Assembly: GCA_965279355.1 (NCBI GenBank)
Contig: OZ257155.1
Coordinates: forward strand, 744,001 to 808,000
DNA: 64,000 nucleotides
Direction of reading: 5' to 3'
From: G965279355 sp965279355
GTDB lineage: Bacteria > Pseudomonadota > Alphaproteobacteria > CACIAM-22H2
Shown: positions 26,483 to 37,341 of the stretch, piece by piece
Position numbering within the stretch: the stretch's first letter is position 1
How the letters are laid out: the number at the start of each line of letters is the position of its first letter
Position numbers and translations under genes: made by a program
The notes under the pieces: model-generated
Database searches by the model: none
What the model was told of the DNA's origin: nothing
Seen by the model: only the letters and a program-made list of their open reading frames with translations

Positions 26483-27820
26483 TCACCCCAGCATTTTCCT
26501 GGCCCAGGCGACCGCATCATCCGGCACGGTGTGGCGCTGGTGTTCCCATTTCAGCGGCGTGGTGGCATCGAGCGCCATCTTTGCCGACATGCCGTCGGTC
26601 GCGGACGGATCGAGCCGGTTGCTGAACACCTTGGGCACCATGAACATGTCCTGGTCTGCCTGGAAGCGTGTCGCCAGCGCCCACATCACTTCGTCCTCGT
26701 TGAACACGTCGACGTCGTCATCCACCGCGACCGCGAGCTTCACGTAGGAGTCGAGCCCCATCAGCAGCATCAACGCATGACGGGCCTGGCCCTCGGCCGT
26801 CTTCTTCAGCGCCATGTAACAGTGGAAATGCGTGCCCGATTTCGGATAGTTCAGCGCCGTCACACCAGGCACCATCTCCTTCAGGCGGTGGAAGACATGC
26901 GCCTCGCGTGTCGAGCGGCCGAGCAGCAGGTGCTCCATCGAATAGCCCGGAATGATGTCGAGAAAGATCGGCTTGGCGCGGCGCGTGATCGCCTTGACGT
27001 TGAACACGTTGCGCGTCGAACGATACGTCGCATAGCCGGTGTATTCGCCGTACGGGCCCTCGTCTTCGAGTTCGCCAGCGACGATCTCGCCCTCGATCAC
27101 GTACTCGGCGTCGGCCGGCACTTCCATGTCGATGGTCTTGCACTTGACGAGATCGACCGGCTCGCCCATCAGGCCGCCGGCGACATCGAACTCGTCGACC
27201 TCCATCGCCACCTTGGCGGATGCCGACAGATAGATGGCCGGATGGCAGCCGATGACCACGGCGACCTCAAGGTTCTTGCCGCGCTTCTCGCTGCGCTGCA
27301 GATGGTCCCAGATATGCCCGCGCGAATGCAGGCTGACGCCGAAGCGGTTCGGGCCTTTCAACTGCATGCGCTGATAGCTCAGGTTGCGCACGCCGGTGTC
27401 GGGATCCTTGCAGACAAGGATCCCTGAACCGACATAGCGGCCGGCATCCTGCGCGAAGTGGCGGCAGATCGGCAGCAGGCCGGCATCGACCTCGTTGCCA
27501 AGCGTTACATGCTCATGGATCGGCCCGGTGCCGACGATGCGCGGCTTGATCATGTGCTCGATCGCACGCGCCCAGGCAACGTGGAATTGCCCCGGCGGCA
27601 CGTTGGCCATGCGCGCAATGCGCGCCCGGTCGCCGAACAGGTTGGCAACCACCGGCATGTCGAAGCCCTCCGGCTTCTCCATATAGACGACGGGAAAGCG
27701 CCGCTGGCGCTCCAGCTCCAGGATCAGCGCGGTCGGCTTGTAGTCGAGCGCGATCGGCTCTGAAAGACGCAGGATTTCATCCTCACCGAGCTGGTCCAGA
27801 AATGTACGCAAAGACGGCAT
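26483..27820 (-). CDS. UbiD-family decarboxylase
   Basis: A prenylated-FMN-dependent (de)carboxylase of the UbiD family, 445 aa. The conserved E-D-E-G-P-Y-G-E-Y-T-G-Y carries the catalytic Glu, and the Arg of S-Y-Q-R-M-Q matches the active-site Arg. Such enzymes act on aromatic or alpha,beta-unsaturated acids; the true UbiD of ubiquinone synthesis is about 490 aa, so this shorter paralogue more likely serves aromatic metabolism. No ubiX partner is visible. It converges on radC with 10 bases between the stops. Confidence 0.9.
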   Translation of the reverse strand: MPSLRTFLDQLGEDEILRLSEPIALDYKPTALILELERQRRFPVVYMEKPEGFDMPVVANLFGDRARIARMANVPPGQFHVAWARAIEHMIKPRIVGTGPIHEHVTLGNEVDAGLLPICRHFAQDAGRYVGSGILVCKDPDTGVRNLSYQRMQLKGPNRFGVSLHSRGHIWDHLQRSEKRGKNLEVAVVIGCHPAIYLSASAKVAMEVDEFDVAGGLMGEPVDLVKCKTIDMEVPADAEYVIEGEIVAGELEDEGPYGEYTGYATYRSTRNVFNVKAITRRAKPIFLDIIPGYSMEHLLLGRSTREAHVFHRLKEMVPGVTALNYPKSGTHFHCYMALKKTAEGQARHALMLLMGLDSYVKLAVAVDDDVDVFNEDEVMWALATRFQADQDMFMVPKVFSNRLDPSATDGMSAKMALDATTPLKWEHQRHTVPDDAVAWARKMLG

Positions 27821-28060
27821 TCGCCCCCCCTTGAGATGATTGCCGCCAAGGCATGCAATCTGTTGGCCACCGGATCGTCAGGCGGTCACACAAACCCCGA
27901 AGGCCAGCCTCAAGGAACTGGAATTATCTGATCGGGACTTGCTGCCTTGCCTCTAGCATTGCGCTCTGGGGCCGTCATCCACGAAACTGGCACTCTTTCC
28001 GTCAGACGACCGTCGGCGGCTTGAAGCCGTCGCGCCTGAACTTTTCGCCTGGAGCTGATG

Positions 28061-28939
28061 ATGAGTGAGACTTCCGACTACGTGCCTCCGAAGGTCTGGA
28101 CGTGGAACAAGCCGACCGGCGGCCGATTTGCGACCATCAACCGCCCGATCGCCGGACCGACGCACGACAAGGAATTGCCGGTCGGCCGACATCCTCTTCA
28201 GCTCTACTCGCTCGGAACGCCCAATGGGGTGAAGGTGACGATCATGCTGGAGGAGTTGCTGGCGCTGGGACATAGCGGCGCCGAATACGACGCATGGCTG
28301 ATCAGGATCGGAGACGGCGATCAGTTCGGCAGCGGCTTCGTTGCGATCAATCCCAACTCCAAGATCCCGGCTTTGGTGGACAGGAGCGGTCCGGCGCCCA
28401 TCAGGGTTTTCGAATCCGGCTCAATCCTGCTTTACCTCGCCGAGAAGTTCGGTGCTTTCCTGCCGACCGAGGCCGGCGCGCGCACGGAGTGCCTATCATG
28501 GCTGTTCTGGCAAATGGGGAGCGCCCCCTATCTGGGCGGCGGTTTCGGCCATTTCTACGCCTACGCGCCGACCAAGATCGAGTATGCGATCGACCGCTTC
28601 GCCATGGAGGTGAAGCGACAGCTCGACGTGCTTGACCGGCGCCTGGCCGAGAGCCCGTACCTCGCCGGCGGCGACTATACGATTGCCGACATCGCGGTGT
28701 TCCCCTGGTATGGCGGGCTTGTGAATGGCTGGGCGTACGGCGCGGCGGAGTTTCTGAGCGTGCAGGACTACAGGAACGTGCAGCGCTGGGCCGCCGCCAT
28801 CCTGGCAAGGCCGGCCGTAAAGCGCGGGCGCATGGTCAATCGCGTGACTGGCGAACCGTCCGAGCAGCTCCGCGAGCGCCACGACGCCTCCGATTTCGAC
28901 ACCAAGACCCAGGACAAGCTCGAAACAGCGCCCTCATAA
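28061..28939 (+). CDS. yghU: glutathione S-transferase, YghU/disulfide-bond oxidoreductase type
   Basis: A 292-aa GST of the Nu/YghU class, longer than ordinary GSTs. The opening Y-V-P-P-K-V-W-T-W is characteristic. The thioredoxin-like region has G-T-P-N-G-V-K-V-T-I and I-N-P-N-S-K-I-P-A-L, and the helical domain ends D-Y-T-I-A-D-I-A-V-F-P-W. These enzymes use glutathione to reduce disulfides or hydroperoxides. I prefer the second of two adjacent ATGs (28061) since GGAG lies six bases upstream. Confidence 0.9.
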   Translation: MSETSDYVPPKVWTWNKPTGGRFATINRPIAGPTHDKELPVGRHPLQLYSLGTPNGVKVTIMLEELLALGHSGAEYDAWLIRIGDGDQFGSGFVAINPNSKIPALVDRSGPAPIRVFESGSILLYLAEKFGAFLPTEAGARTECLSWLFWQMGSAPYLGGGFGHFYAYAPTKIEYAIDRFAMEVKRQLDVLDRRLAESPYLAGGDYTIADIAVFPWYGGLVNGWAYGAAEFLSVQDYRNVQRWAAAILARPAVKRGRMVNRVTGEPSEQLRERHDASDFDTKTQDKLETAPS

Positions 28940-28964
28940 AACTCAAGGTCAGGCATACCCCACA

Positions 28965-29012
28965 GGCGGGTCGGCGGGCCATGCCAGCCTCAAGAGCCTC
29001 GGGCCCACCTAG
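28965..29012 (+). pseudogene. relic of a second radC 3' end
   Basis: Read in frame this segment gives G-G-S-A-G-H-A-S-L-K-S-L-G-P-T-stop, matching the last residues of the intact radC (V-G-R-S-G-H-A-S-L-K-S-L-G-L-I-stop) 2.5 kb upstream. The DNA differs mostly at third codon positions, so it is a diverged homologue and not a recent copy. No earlier part of radC is present. It marks where a radC-ubiD-GST block probably recombined in. Confidence 0.7.
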
Positions 29013-29072
29013 CGGGACGCCTTCCGAAAGTACTTTTGCGGTCGGTCGCGCGGGGGCTACCCTGTCCGGCCA

Positions 29073-29408
29073 GTGCCTTACGTCATCACCCTCAAGCATG
29101 TCCGCTACGGCCGGCAGACCCTCGACCTGGCGGAGCTGAAGCGCCGGCTGGAGATGCGGATCGCCATCGGCCGGGACGTCCAGCCGCTGCGGGTCCTGCG
29201 GACCCATGTCGAGCGGGTCATGGCCCTGCTCGACATCGCCGAGACCGGCCGTGACAGCCGCGAGCTGCGCGCCCGCATGAATACCGAGTTGGCGTTCCTG
29301 CTGCTGTCCTTCGACCAGGTCCAGGCCATCATGCGCGGCGTCCCGCGCCGCCCGGCCGCCCTCGCGGCGCAACCCGCCCTGCCGAAGCCGGCAAAAAAGC
29401 GCCCGTAA
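29073..29408 (+). CDS. hypothetical protein, 111 aa
   Basis: A small basic protein starting at a GTG, with I-T-L-K-H-V-R-Y-G-R-Q-T-L-D-L near the start, a helical middle and a Pro/Ala/Lys-rich tail (P-A-L-P-K-P-A-K-K-R-P). No signal or membrane segment is seen. The family is not recognised. It follows the radC relic and may be its original neighbour. Confidence 0.6.
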   Translation: MPYVITLKHVRYGRQTLDLAELKRRLEMRIAIGRDVQPLRVLRTHVERVMALLDIAETGRDSRELRARMNTELAFLLLSFDQVQAIMRGVPRRPAALAAQPALPKPAKKRP

Positions 29409-29523
29409 GGCGAGGCCAGATTCCGACCCAACTTGGTCACGAGAAACTTCGACGACATCATCCTTCTGGATACGAATAATCGTCACATTCTTCCGTTATC
29501 AATACGGACGAGGAGTGACGAAC

Positions 29524-29637
29524 ATGGATATTTCAGCTCAGGTCTGGCGCACCATCCGCGAACGCTATGTGTTCTGGCAGCAGCAGCGGCTGTTCGATAT
29601 CTGGCGCGACGAGTGGCGCTTGCGCCGCGGCTTCTAG
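29524..29637 (+). CDS. small Trp/Arg-rich protein, 37 aa
   Basis: An ATG at 29524 follows a strong ribosome site (GAGGAG, 8-9 bases upstream) and opens a 37-codon frame ending in TAG at 29637. The peptide is rich in Trp, Arg and aromatic residues (V-W-R-T-I-R-E-R-Y-V-F-W-Q-Q-Q-R, then W-R-D-E-W-R-L-R-R-G-F) and would form an amphipathic helix. The strong ribosome site is the main evidence. It may be a regulatory or membrane-associated microprotein; no family is recognised. Confidence 0.55.
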   Translation: MDISAQVWRTIRERYVFWQQQRLFDIWRDEWRLRRGF

Positions 29638-29756
29638 GAACGGCGCCCGGCTCATGTCCGGAGCGCCGCCCGACGACGTCCCCCGCGTCTGGCGCAACCC
29701 CGCCCTGCCGCATCGAATATTGCCCGCCGCGGTGACGCGGCTTTAGGCTCCCCCGC

Positions 29757-30080
29757 ATGGGAGCCTCCTCCACCCCTACCCGTTTCGAGAGTTCGGTTAA
29801 CGCGATGGCCCGCCAGCTGGCGCGCGCGCCGCATCGCCTGCTGGCACTCGATGCCTGGCAGCGCATCGCCGATGGCGAACAGCGCCTGCAGGCCCTGCAT
29901 GACGCCCTGTTGGACAAGGACATCCTGGGCGACGAGGAGCTGATGCTGAAATGCGCGGAGCTTCGCCAGGCGATGACCAGCGAGGGCGCGACGCGAGATC
30001 CGGAGAGCCCGTCGCTCGATGCCCTGGTGCTGGAACGGGCGATCCGGGAACTGCTTGTCGCCAAGGGGCTCGTGACGTGA
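29757..30080 (+). CDS. hypothetical protein, 107 aa, upstream of purB
   Basis: A soluble, mostly helical protein (R-L-L-A-L-D-A-W-Q-R-I-A-D-G-E-Q-R-L-Q-A-L-H-D in segments) without signal or membrane parts. It ends 61 bases before purB on the same strand. The family is not recognised. Confidence 0.55.
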   Translation: MGASSTPTRFESSVNAMARQLARAPHRLLALDAWQRIADGEQRLQALHDALLDKDILGDEELMLKCAELRQAMTSEGATRDPESPSLDALVLERAIRELLVAKGLVT

Positions 30081-30141
30081 TGGATTCCCCCCCGGAACTG
30101 CGGTATTTCGTTCCCGCCGTTGCACTGCCGAAAGTACCGTC

Positions 30142-31461
30142 GTGATACCGCGCTATAGCCGGCCCGAGATGACCGCCATCTGGGCCCCCGAAAACCGTTT
30201 CCGCATCTGGTTCGAGATCGAGGCGCATGCCTGCGACGCACTCGCCCAGCTTGGCGTCATCCCAAAGGAGGCCGCCCGGACGATCTGGAAGCGCGGCAAG
30301 TTCGAGGTCGACCGCATCGACGAGATCGAGCGCGAGACCAAGCACGACGTCATCGCATTCCTGACCAACCTCGCCGAGCATGTCGGCCCGTCCGCCCGTT
30401 TCGTCCATCAGGGCATGACATCGTCGGACGTTCTCGACACCTGCCTCGCGGTGCAGTTCGCGCAGGCAACCGATCTGCTGCTGGCCGATATGGACCGGGT
30501 GCTGGCCGCGCTGAAGAAGCGCGCCTACGAATACAAGAAAACGCCGACCATCGGCCGCAGCCACGGCATCCATGCCGAACCGACGACGTTCGGCCTCAAG
30601 CTCGCCACCTACTACGCCGAGTTCTCGCGCGGCCGCGAGCGGCTGGTCGCCGCCCGCAAGGAAATCGCCACCTGCGCCATCTCCGGCGCGGTCGGCACCT
30701 TCGCCAATATCGACCCCAGGGTTGAAGCGCATGTGGCCAAAAAACTCGGCCTCACCGTCGAGCCGGTGTCGACCCAGATCATTCCGCGCGACCGCCACGC
30801 CGCCTATTTCTCGGCGCTGGGCGTCGTTGCCGCGTCGATGGAACGCCTCGCGACCGAAATCCGTCATCTGCAGCGCACGGAACTGCGCGAGGCCGAGGAA
30901 TATTTCAGCCCGGGCCAGAAGGGCTCATCGGCGATGCCGCACAAGCGCAATCCGGTGCTGACCGAAAACCTGACGGGACTGTCGCGCATCATCCGCGCCG
31001 CCGTCGTGCCGGCGCTGGAAAACGTGGCGCTGTGGCACGAACGCGATATCTCGCACTCCGCCGTCGAGCGCGTGTTCGGTCCCGATGCGACGATCGCACT
31101 GGATTTCGCGCTGAACCGCCTCGGCGGCATCATCGAGAAATTGGTCGTCTACCCCGAGAACATGCAGGCCAATCTCGACAGGCTCGGCGGGCTCGTCCAT
31201 TCGCAGCGCGTCCTGCTGGCGCTGACCCAGGCCGGCATCTCACGCGAGGATGCCTACCGGATCGTCCAGACGCACGCGATGGAAGCATGGAAAAAAGGCG
31301 ACAGCTTTCTCGCCCGGCTCAAGACCGATCCGGTTGTCGCGAAGAAAGTACCGCCCAAGGCACTCGAGGCCCTGTTCAACCTCGACTACCACTTCAAGCA
31401 TGTCGATACGATCTTCGCCCGCGTGTTTGGGTCCGCGGGTCGGAAGAAATCGAAACACTGA
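30142..31461 (+). CDS. purB: adenylosuccinate lyase
   Basis: Catalyses two fumarate-releasing steps, SAICAR to AICAR and adenylosuccinate to AMP. The 439-aa product starts at a GTG with the canonical I-P-R-Y-S-R-P-E-M-T-A-I-W, and the fumarase-superfamily signature G-S-S-A-M-P-H-K-R-N-P carries the catalytic Ser loop. His residues in R-S-H-G-I-H-A-E and G-M-T-S-S-D are present. It converges on the ATP-synthase zeta gene. The other purine genes follow from 32792. Confidence 0.96.
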   Translation: MIPRYSRPEMTAIWAPENRFRIWFEIEAHACDALAQLGVIPKEAARTIWKRGKFEVDRIDEIERETKHDVIAFLTNLAEHVGPSARFVHQGMTSSDVLDTCLAVQFAQATDLLLADMDRVLAALKKRAYEYKKTPTIGRSHGIHAEPTTFGLKLATYYAEFSRGRERLVAARKEIATCAISGAVGTFANIDPRVEAHVAKKLGLTVEPVSTQIIPRDRHAAYFSALGVVAASMERLATEIRHLQRTELREAEEYFSPGQKGSSAMPHKRNPVLTENLTGLSRIIRAAVVPALENVALWHERDISHSAVERVFGPDATIALDFALNRLGGIIEKLVVYPENMQANLDRLGGLVHSQRVLLALTQAGISREDAYRIVQTHAMEAWKKGDSFLARLKTDPVVAKKVPPKALEALFNLDYHFKHVDTIFARVFGSAGRKKSKH

Positions 31462-31467
31462 GGATCG

Positions 31468-31794
31468 TTATTTGATTTCGCTGGCGATCTGCGACTTTGC
31501 GACGGCCATCTGGCGATCCAGCTCCGCCGTGATATCGGCGGCCGTGGCGCTCACGCCCTTCGCCTTGAAATCGCCAAGCACTTTTTCAACGACATCGTCA
31601 TCGCCGGCTTTTTCAAAATCGGCCGACACGACTTCCTTGGCATACGCATCGGCAGCTGCACCGTCCAGGCCCAGCTTTGCAGCGGCCCACAGCCCGACCA
31701 GCTTGTTCCGCCGATTCTTCACCTTGAACTGGAGGTCCTGGTCGAGCTTGAACTTTCCTTCAAACGCCTTTTCGCGGTCATTGAAACTGGTCAT
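31468..31794 (-). CDS. ATP synthase inhibitor subunit zeta (DUF1476)
   Basis: A 108-aa homologue of the alphaproteobacterial zeta subunit, which blocks reverse rotation (ATP hydrolysis) of F1Fo-ATP synthase. The N-terminal inhibitory region F-N-D-R-E-K-A-F-E-G-K-F and the following K-N-R-R-N-K-L-V-G-L-W-A-A are typical, as is the four-helix C-terminal part. The ATG at 31794 follows AAGGGG. Its own promoter is visible upstream. The position between purB and purC is common in alphaproteobacteria. Confidence 0.93.
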   Translation of the reverse strand: MTSFNDREKAFEGKFKLDQDLQFKVKNRRNKLVGLWAAAKLGLDGAAADAYAKEVVSADFEKAGDDDVVEKVLGDFKAKGVSATAADITAELDRQMAVAKSQIASEIK

Positions 31795-31837
31795 ACAGGG
31801 CCCCTTGTCGGCTTCATCGGTCTTTGATCCGTGCCTG

Positions 31838-31866
31838 CAAGTAATGTCTAAATCCGCACTCGTCAA
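31838..31866 (-). promoter_or_regulatory. sigma-70-type promoter of the zeta subunit gene
   Basis: Read on the minus strand: -35 TTGACG, a 17-base spacer, and -10 TACTTG, ending about 44 bases before the ATG. The spacing and -35 match are good; the -10 is moderate. Confidence 0.5.
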
Positions 31867-31889
31867 CCGCCTGACTTCCACTACGTAGC

Positions 31890-32669
31890 ATGTGCACGCT
31901 TATCATTCTCCGCCGTCCTGAGTCGCCGTGGCCGATCCTGATTGCCGCCAACCGCGACGAGATGCTGGATCGCCCGTGGAGCGCCCCGGCACAGCACTGG
32001 CCGGACCGGCCCGGTGTGGTCGCGGGTCTCGACGTTCTCGCCGGCGGTTCGTGGCTCGGCGTCAACGGGACCGGCGTGGTGGCGGCAATGCTGAACCGCG
32101 TGGGCACGCTGGGCCCCGCCCCCGGCATGCGCTCGCGCGGCGAACTGGTGCTGGAAGCACTTGAACACCACGACGCCGCCGAAGCCGTCAAGGCGATCGG
32201 CGCCGTAAACGGCGCCGCCTATCGTGCCTTCAACATGGTCATCGTCGATAACCGTGATGCGTACTGGGTGCGCTCGCTGGGCGGCACGGGTCCATCCGGC
32301 CCGAAGGTGGAGCCGATTCCGGTCGGCCTCTCGGTGCTGACTGCCAACGACCTCAACGATCCCAGCTCGGCCCGCACGCGTTTCTACCGCCCGCGCTTCG
32401 CCGCGGCATCGATCCCCGATCCCGGCCGCGGCAACTGGAAAGCGTGGGAGGCCCTGATGGGCAGCCGCGACATGGAACCCGATGCCGGACCGCATGGCGC
32501 GCTCAACATCGTGACCGCCGAAGAAGACGGCAAACGCACCGGCTACGGCACATCTTCGAGCTCCCTGATCGCCCTTGCCGCGGCCGGCACCGCCAAGCCG
32601 CCGGGAGTCCTCTGGCGGTTCGCGGCCGGAGCGCCGGATCAGGCCCCTTTTGCCGAAGTAACGCTATGA
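31890..32669 (+). CDS. NRDE-family protein (TANGO2-like)
   Basis: A 259-aa protein with the signature A-N-R-D-E-M-L-D-R-P near the N-terminus, starting M-C-T-L-I-I. The fold resembles Ntn hydrolases and Cys2 is probably the mature N-terminus. Eukaryotic TANGO2 affects heme and lipid handling; bacterial roles are not settled. It is divergent from the zeta gene. Confidence 0.9.
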   Translation: MCTLIILRRPESPWPILIAANRDEMLDRPWSAPAQHWPDRPGVVAGLDVLAGGSWLGVNGTGVVAAMLNRVGTLGPAPGMRSRGELVLEALEHHDAAEAVKAIGAVNGAAYRAFNMVIVDNRDAYWVRSLGGTGPSGPKVEPIPVGLSVLTANDLNDPSSARTRFYRPRFAAASIPDPGRGNWKAWEALMGSRDMEPDAGPHGALNIVTAEEDGKRTGYGTSSSSLIALAAAGTAKPPGVLWRFAAGAPDQAPFAEVTL

Positions 32670-32791
32670 TTTCGTGGGTTTTCCTGCATCGTTGCGACGC
32701 GGGAACCGGGGGAGTATAAGGGCGCTCCTCGCGCGGCGAGTACCGGAGTCACCCTCCGGCTTCCCCGAAATTCCCGAGCGTTCGCCCCACA

Positions 32792-33556
32792 ATGTCCCGT
32801 CGCCGCCAAGTTTACGAAGGTAAAGCCAAGATCCTGTTCGAGGGCCCTGAGCCCGGCACGCTCGTCCAGTACTTCAAGGACGACGCCACCGCCTTCAATG
32901 CAAAGAAGCGCGGGACCATCACCGGCAAGGGTGTGCTGAACAACCGCATCTCCGAATATCTGATGATGCGCCTCGAAGAGATCGGCATCCCGACGCATTT
33001 CATCCGCCGCCTCAACATGCGCGAGCAGCTCGTGCGCGAGGTGGAGATCATTCCGATCGAAGTCGTGGTGCGCAACATCGCCGCCGGCTCGTTCTCGACG
33101 CGCTTCGGCGTGCCCGAGGGCCAGGCACTGCCGCGCTCGGTCGTCGAGTACTACTACAAGAACGACCAGCTCAACGATCCGATGGTCTCCGAAGAGCACA
33201 TCACCGCCTTCGGCTGGGCGACGACCCAGGACCTCGACGACATCATGGCGCTGGCGCTGCGCATCAACGATTTCCTTTACGGCCTGTTCCTCGGCGTCGG
33301 CATCAAGCTGATCGACTTCAAGATCGAATTCGGCCGCCTGTGGTCCGAGGAAGAGATGCGCATCGTGCTGGCCGACGAGATCAGCCCCGACTGCGCCCGC
33401 CTCTGGGACGTCAAGACGAACGAGAAGATGGACAAGGATCGTTTCCGCCGCGATCTCGGTCAGGTCGAAGAGGCCTACCAGGAAGTGGCACGCCGGCTCG
33501 GCATCTTCCCCGAAGGCGGCCCGCGGGACCTGAAGGGTCCCAGCACGATCCAGTAA
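32792..33556 (+). CDS. purC: phosphoribosylaminoimidazole-succinocarboxamide synthase
   Basis: SAICAR synthetase, which joins CAIR and aspartate with ATP. The 254-aa product has E-G-K-A-K-I-L-F near the start, R-N-I-A-A-G-S-F in the middle and L-I-D-F-K-I-E-F-G near the C-terminus, all family signatures. The ATG has no clear ribosome site. It is the first gene of a tight purC-purS-purQ-purL-bolA-grxD run. Confidence 0.96.
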   Translation: MSRRRQVYEGKAKILFEGPEPGTLVQYFKDDATAFNAKKRGTITGKGVLNNRISEYLMMRLEEIGIPTHFIRRLNMREQLVREVEIIPIEVVVRNIAAGSFSTRFGVPEGQALPRSVVEYYYKNDQLNDPMVSEEHITAFGWATTQDLDDIMALALRINDFLYGLFLGVGIKLIDFKIEFGRLWSEEEMRIVLADEISPDCARLWDVKTNEKMDKDRFRRDLGQVEEAYQEVARRLGIFPEGGPRDLKGPSTIQ

Positions 33557-33567
33557 GGAGTGCTGCC

Positions 33568-33810
33568 GTGAAAGCCAGAATTCACGTCACGCTCAAGAAC
33601 GGCGTTCTCGACCCGCAGGGCAAGGCGATCGGCCACGCCCTCTCGGGCCTCGGCTTCGCCGGCATCGGCGACGTGCGCCAGGGCAAGTACATCGAGATCG
33701 AGCTGACCGAAAAGGACAAGGCGAAGGCCGAGGCCTCGGTGAAGCAGATGTGCGAGAAGCTGCTCGCCAACACGGTGATCGAAAACTACGCCATCGAGCT
33801 GGTGGGCTGA
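33568..33810 (+). CDS. purS: FGAM synthase small subunit PurS
   Basis: An 80-aa subunit that joins PurQ and PurL in the three-part formylglycinamidine ribonucleotide synthase. It starts at a GTG with AAGGAG seven bases upstream. The sequence (K-A-R-I-H-V-T-L-K-N-G-V-L-D-P-Q-G-K) is the standard PurS opening. It lies 11 bases after purC and 10 before purQ. Confidence 0.95.
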   Translation: MKARIHVTLKNGVLDPQGKAIGHALSGLGFAGIGDVRQGKYIEIELTEKDKAKAEASVKQMCEKLLANTVIENYAIELVG

Positions 33811-33820
33811 CGCTGGACCG

Positions 33821-34503
33821 ATGAACTCCGCCGTCATCGTCTTCCCCGGGTCCAATCGCGAACACGACGTTGTCGATGCCATCGAACGGTCGTCGGGCAA
33901 GAAACCCGCGCTGGTCTGGCATCGCGACACCGAACTGCCGAAGGTCGACCTGATCGTCCTGCCCGGCGGCTTCTCCTACGGCGACTATCTCCGCACCGGC
34001 GCCATTGCCGCGAAATCGCCTGTCATGCAGGAAGTCATCCGCCGCGCCGAACAGGGCGTCGCCGTGATCGGCATCTGCAACGGCTTCCAGATCCTGTGCG
34101 AGTCAGGCCTGCTGCCGGGAATTCTTCTGCGCAACGCCAGTCTGAAATTCATCTGCCGCAACGTGAACCTGAAGGTCGAAACCAGCCAGAGCCTGTTCAC
34201 CAAGGGCTATAACGCGGGCGCGGTGCTGAGCGTCCCGGTCGCGCATGGCGACGGCAACTACTTCGCCGATCCCGAGACGCTCGACACGCTGGAAGGCGAA
34301 GGCCGCGTGGCGTTCCGCTACTGCTCCACCGGCGGCAGCCTCGACGAAAACCCAAATGGGTCCGCGCGCAACATCGCCGGTATCTTCAATGCGAAGAAGA
34401 ACGTGCTGGGCATGATGCCGCATCCCGAGAACGCGACCGACCCGCGTCTTGGGTCGGTCGACGGGAAACCCCTCTTCGACAGCCTCGCCGGCGCGCTGCA
34501 CTG

Positions 34504-34504
<1 letters not shown>
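33821..34504 (+). CDS. purQ: FGAM synthase glutaminase subunit PurQ
   Basis: The class I glutamine amidotransferase that supplies ammonia to PurL, 227 aa. The nucleophile Cys is in G-I-C-N-G-F-Q-I-L, and the His-Glu pair is in G-M-M-P-H-P-E-N. The oxyanion region L-P-G-G-F-S-Y-G-D-Y-L-R is present. The stop overlaps the purL start by one base. Confidence 0.96.
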
Positions 34505-36702
<2,198 letters not shown>

Positions 36703-36711
36703 GGTTTTTCC

Positions 36712-36945
36712 ATGCCGATGCCGGCCGCCGATATCGAACGCCTGATCTGCGAAGCGATCCCCGACGCCAAGGTCACGATTGACGACCTGCGCGGCGACGG
36801 CGACCATTACGCCGCCCACGTCGTCTCGGCGACGTTCAAGGGCAAGACACGGGTGCAGCAGCACCAGATGGTTTACCAGGCCCTCAAGGGCCGCATGGGC
36901 GGCGAACTGCACGCGATGGCGCTGCAGACCTCGACGCCCGATTGA
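36712..36945 (+). CDS. BolA/IbaG-family protein
   Basis: A 77-aa BolA-fold protein that partners with monothiol glutaredoxins in Fe-S cluster and iron handling. The helix-turn-helix-like segment K-T-R-V-Q-Q-H-Q-M-V-Y contains the conserved His expected to ligate the cluster. Its direct neighbour is the CGFS glutaredoxin gene, 11 bases downstream, consistent with the known BolA-Grx pair. Confidence 0.93.
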   Translation: MPMPAADIERLICEAIPDAKVTIDDLRGDGDHYAAHVVSATFKGKTRVQQHQMVYQALKGRMGGELHAMALQTSTPD

Positions 36946-36956
36946 GGAGAAGTCCG

Positions 36957-37292
36957 ATGGACTCGACTGTCATTGACCGCATCAAAGACGACGTGACCGC
37001 CAACGATGTCGTGCTTTTCATGAAGGGTTCGCCGGTCTTCCCGCAATGCGGCTTCTCCGCGGCGGTGGTCCAGGTGCTGACGCATGTCGGCGTGAAATTC
37101 AAAGGCATCGACGTCCTGCAGGACCCGTCGATCCGCCAGGGCATCAAGGAATTCTCGAACTGGCCGACGATCCCCCAACTCTACGTGAAGGGCGAATTCG
37201 TCGGCGGCTGCGACATCATCCGCGAGATGTTCGATACCGGCGAGTTGCAGCAGCTGCTCAAGGACAAGGGCGTGGCCGTCACCGCCGCCTGA
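36957..37292 (+). CDS. grxD: monothiol glutaredoxin, CGFS type
   Basis: A 111-aa Grx4/Grx5-type protein that carries [2Fe-2S] clusters with glutathione. The active site is F-P-Q-C-G-F-S, and T-I-P-Q-L-Y and G-G-C-D-I are the glutathione-binding parts. GAGGAGA lies 6 bases before the ATG at 36957; an upstream start at 36942 would overlap bolA. It ends the purine operon just before a strong terminator. Confidence 0.95.
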   Translation: MDSTVIDRIKDDVTANDVVLFMKGSPVFPQCGFSAAVVQVLTHVGVKFKGIDVLQDPSIRQGIKEFSNWPTIPQLYVKGEFVGGCDIIREMFDTGELQQLLKDKGVAVTAA

Positions 37293-37311
37293 TCCGGTAG
37301 GGATAACGAAT

Positions 37312-37341
37312 AAAAAAGGCGGGCTTCGGCCCGCCTTTTTT
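37312..37341. terminator. bidirectional intrinsic terminator
   Basis: A perfect stem GGCGGGC/GCCCGCC with a TTCG tetraloop is flanked by six A and six T, so it can end transcription from grxD on the plus strand and from the convergent dioxygenase gene on the minus strand. The dioxygenase stop codon lies within its T-run. Confidence 0.95.

Noticed and set aside
27821..28060. Possible small gene between ubiD and the GST gene
   Set aside because: The open frame from about 27853 has no ribosome site and overlaps the GST start; its product has no recognisable features. I see only a weak inverted repeat around the GGCTTGAAGCC sequence here.
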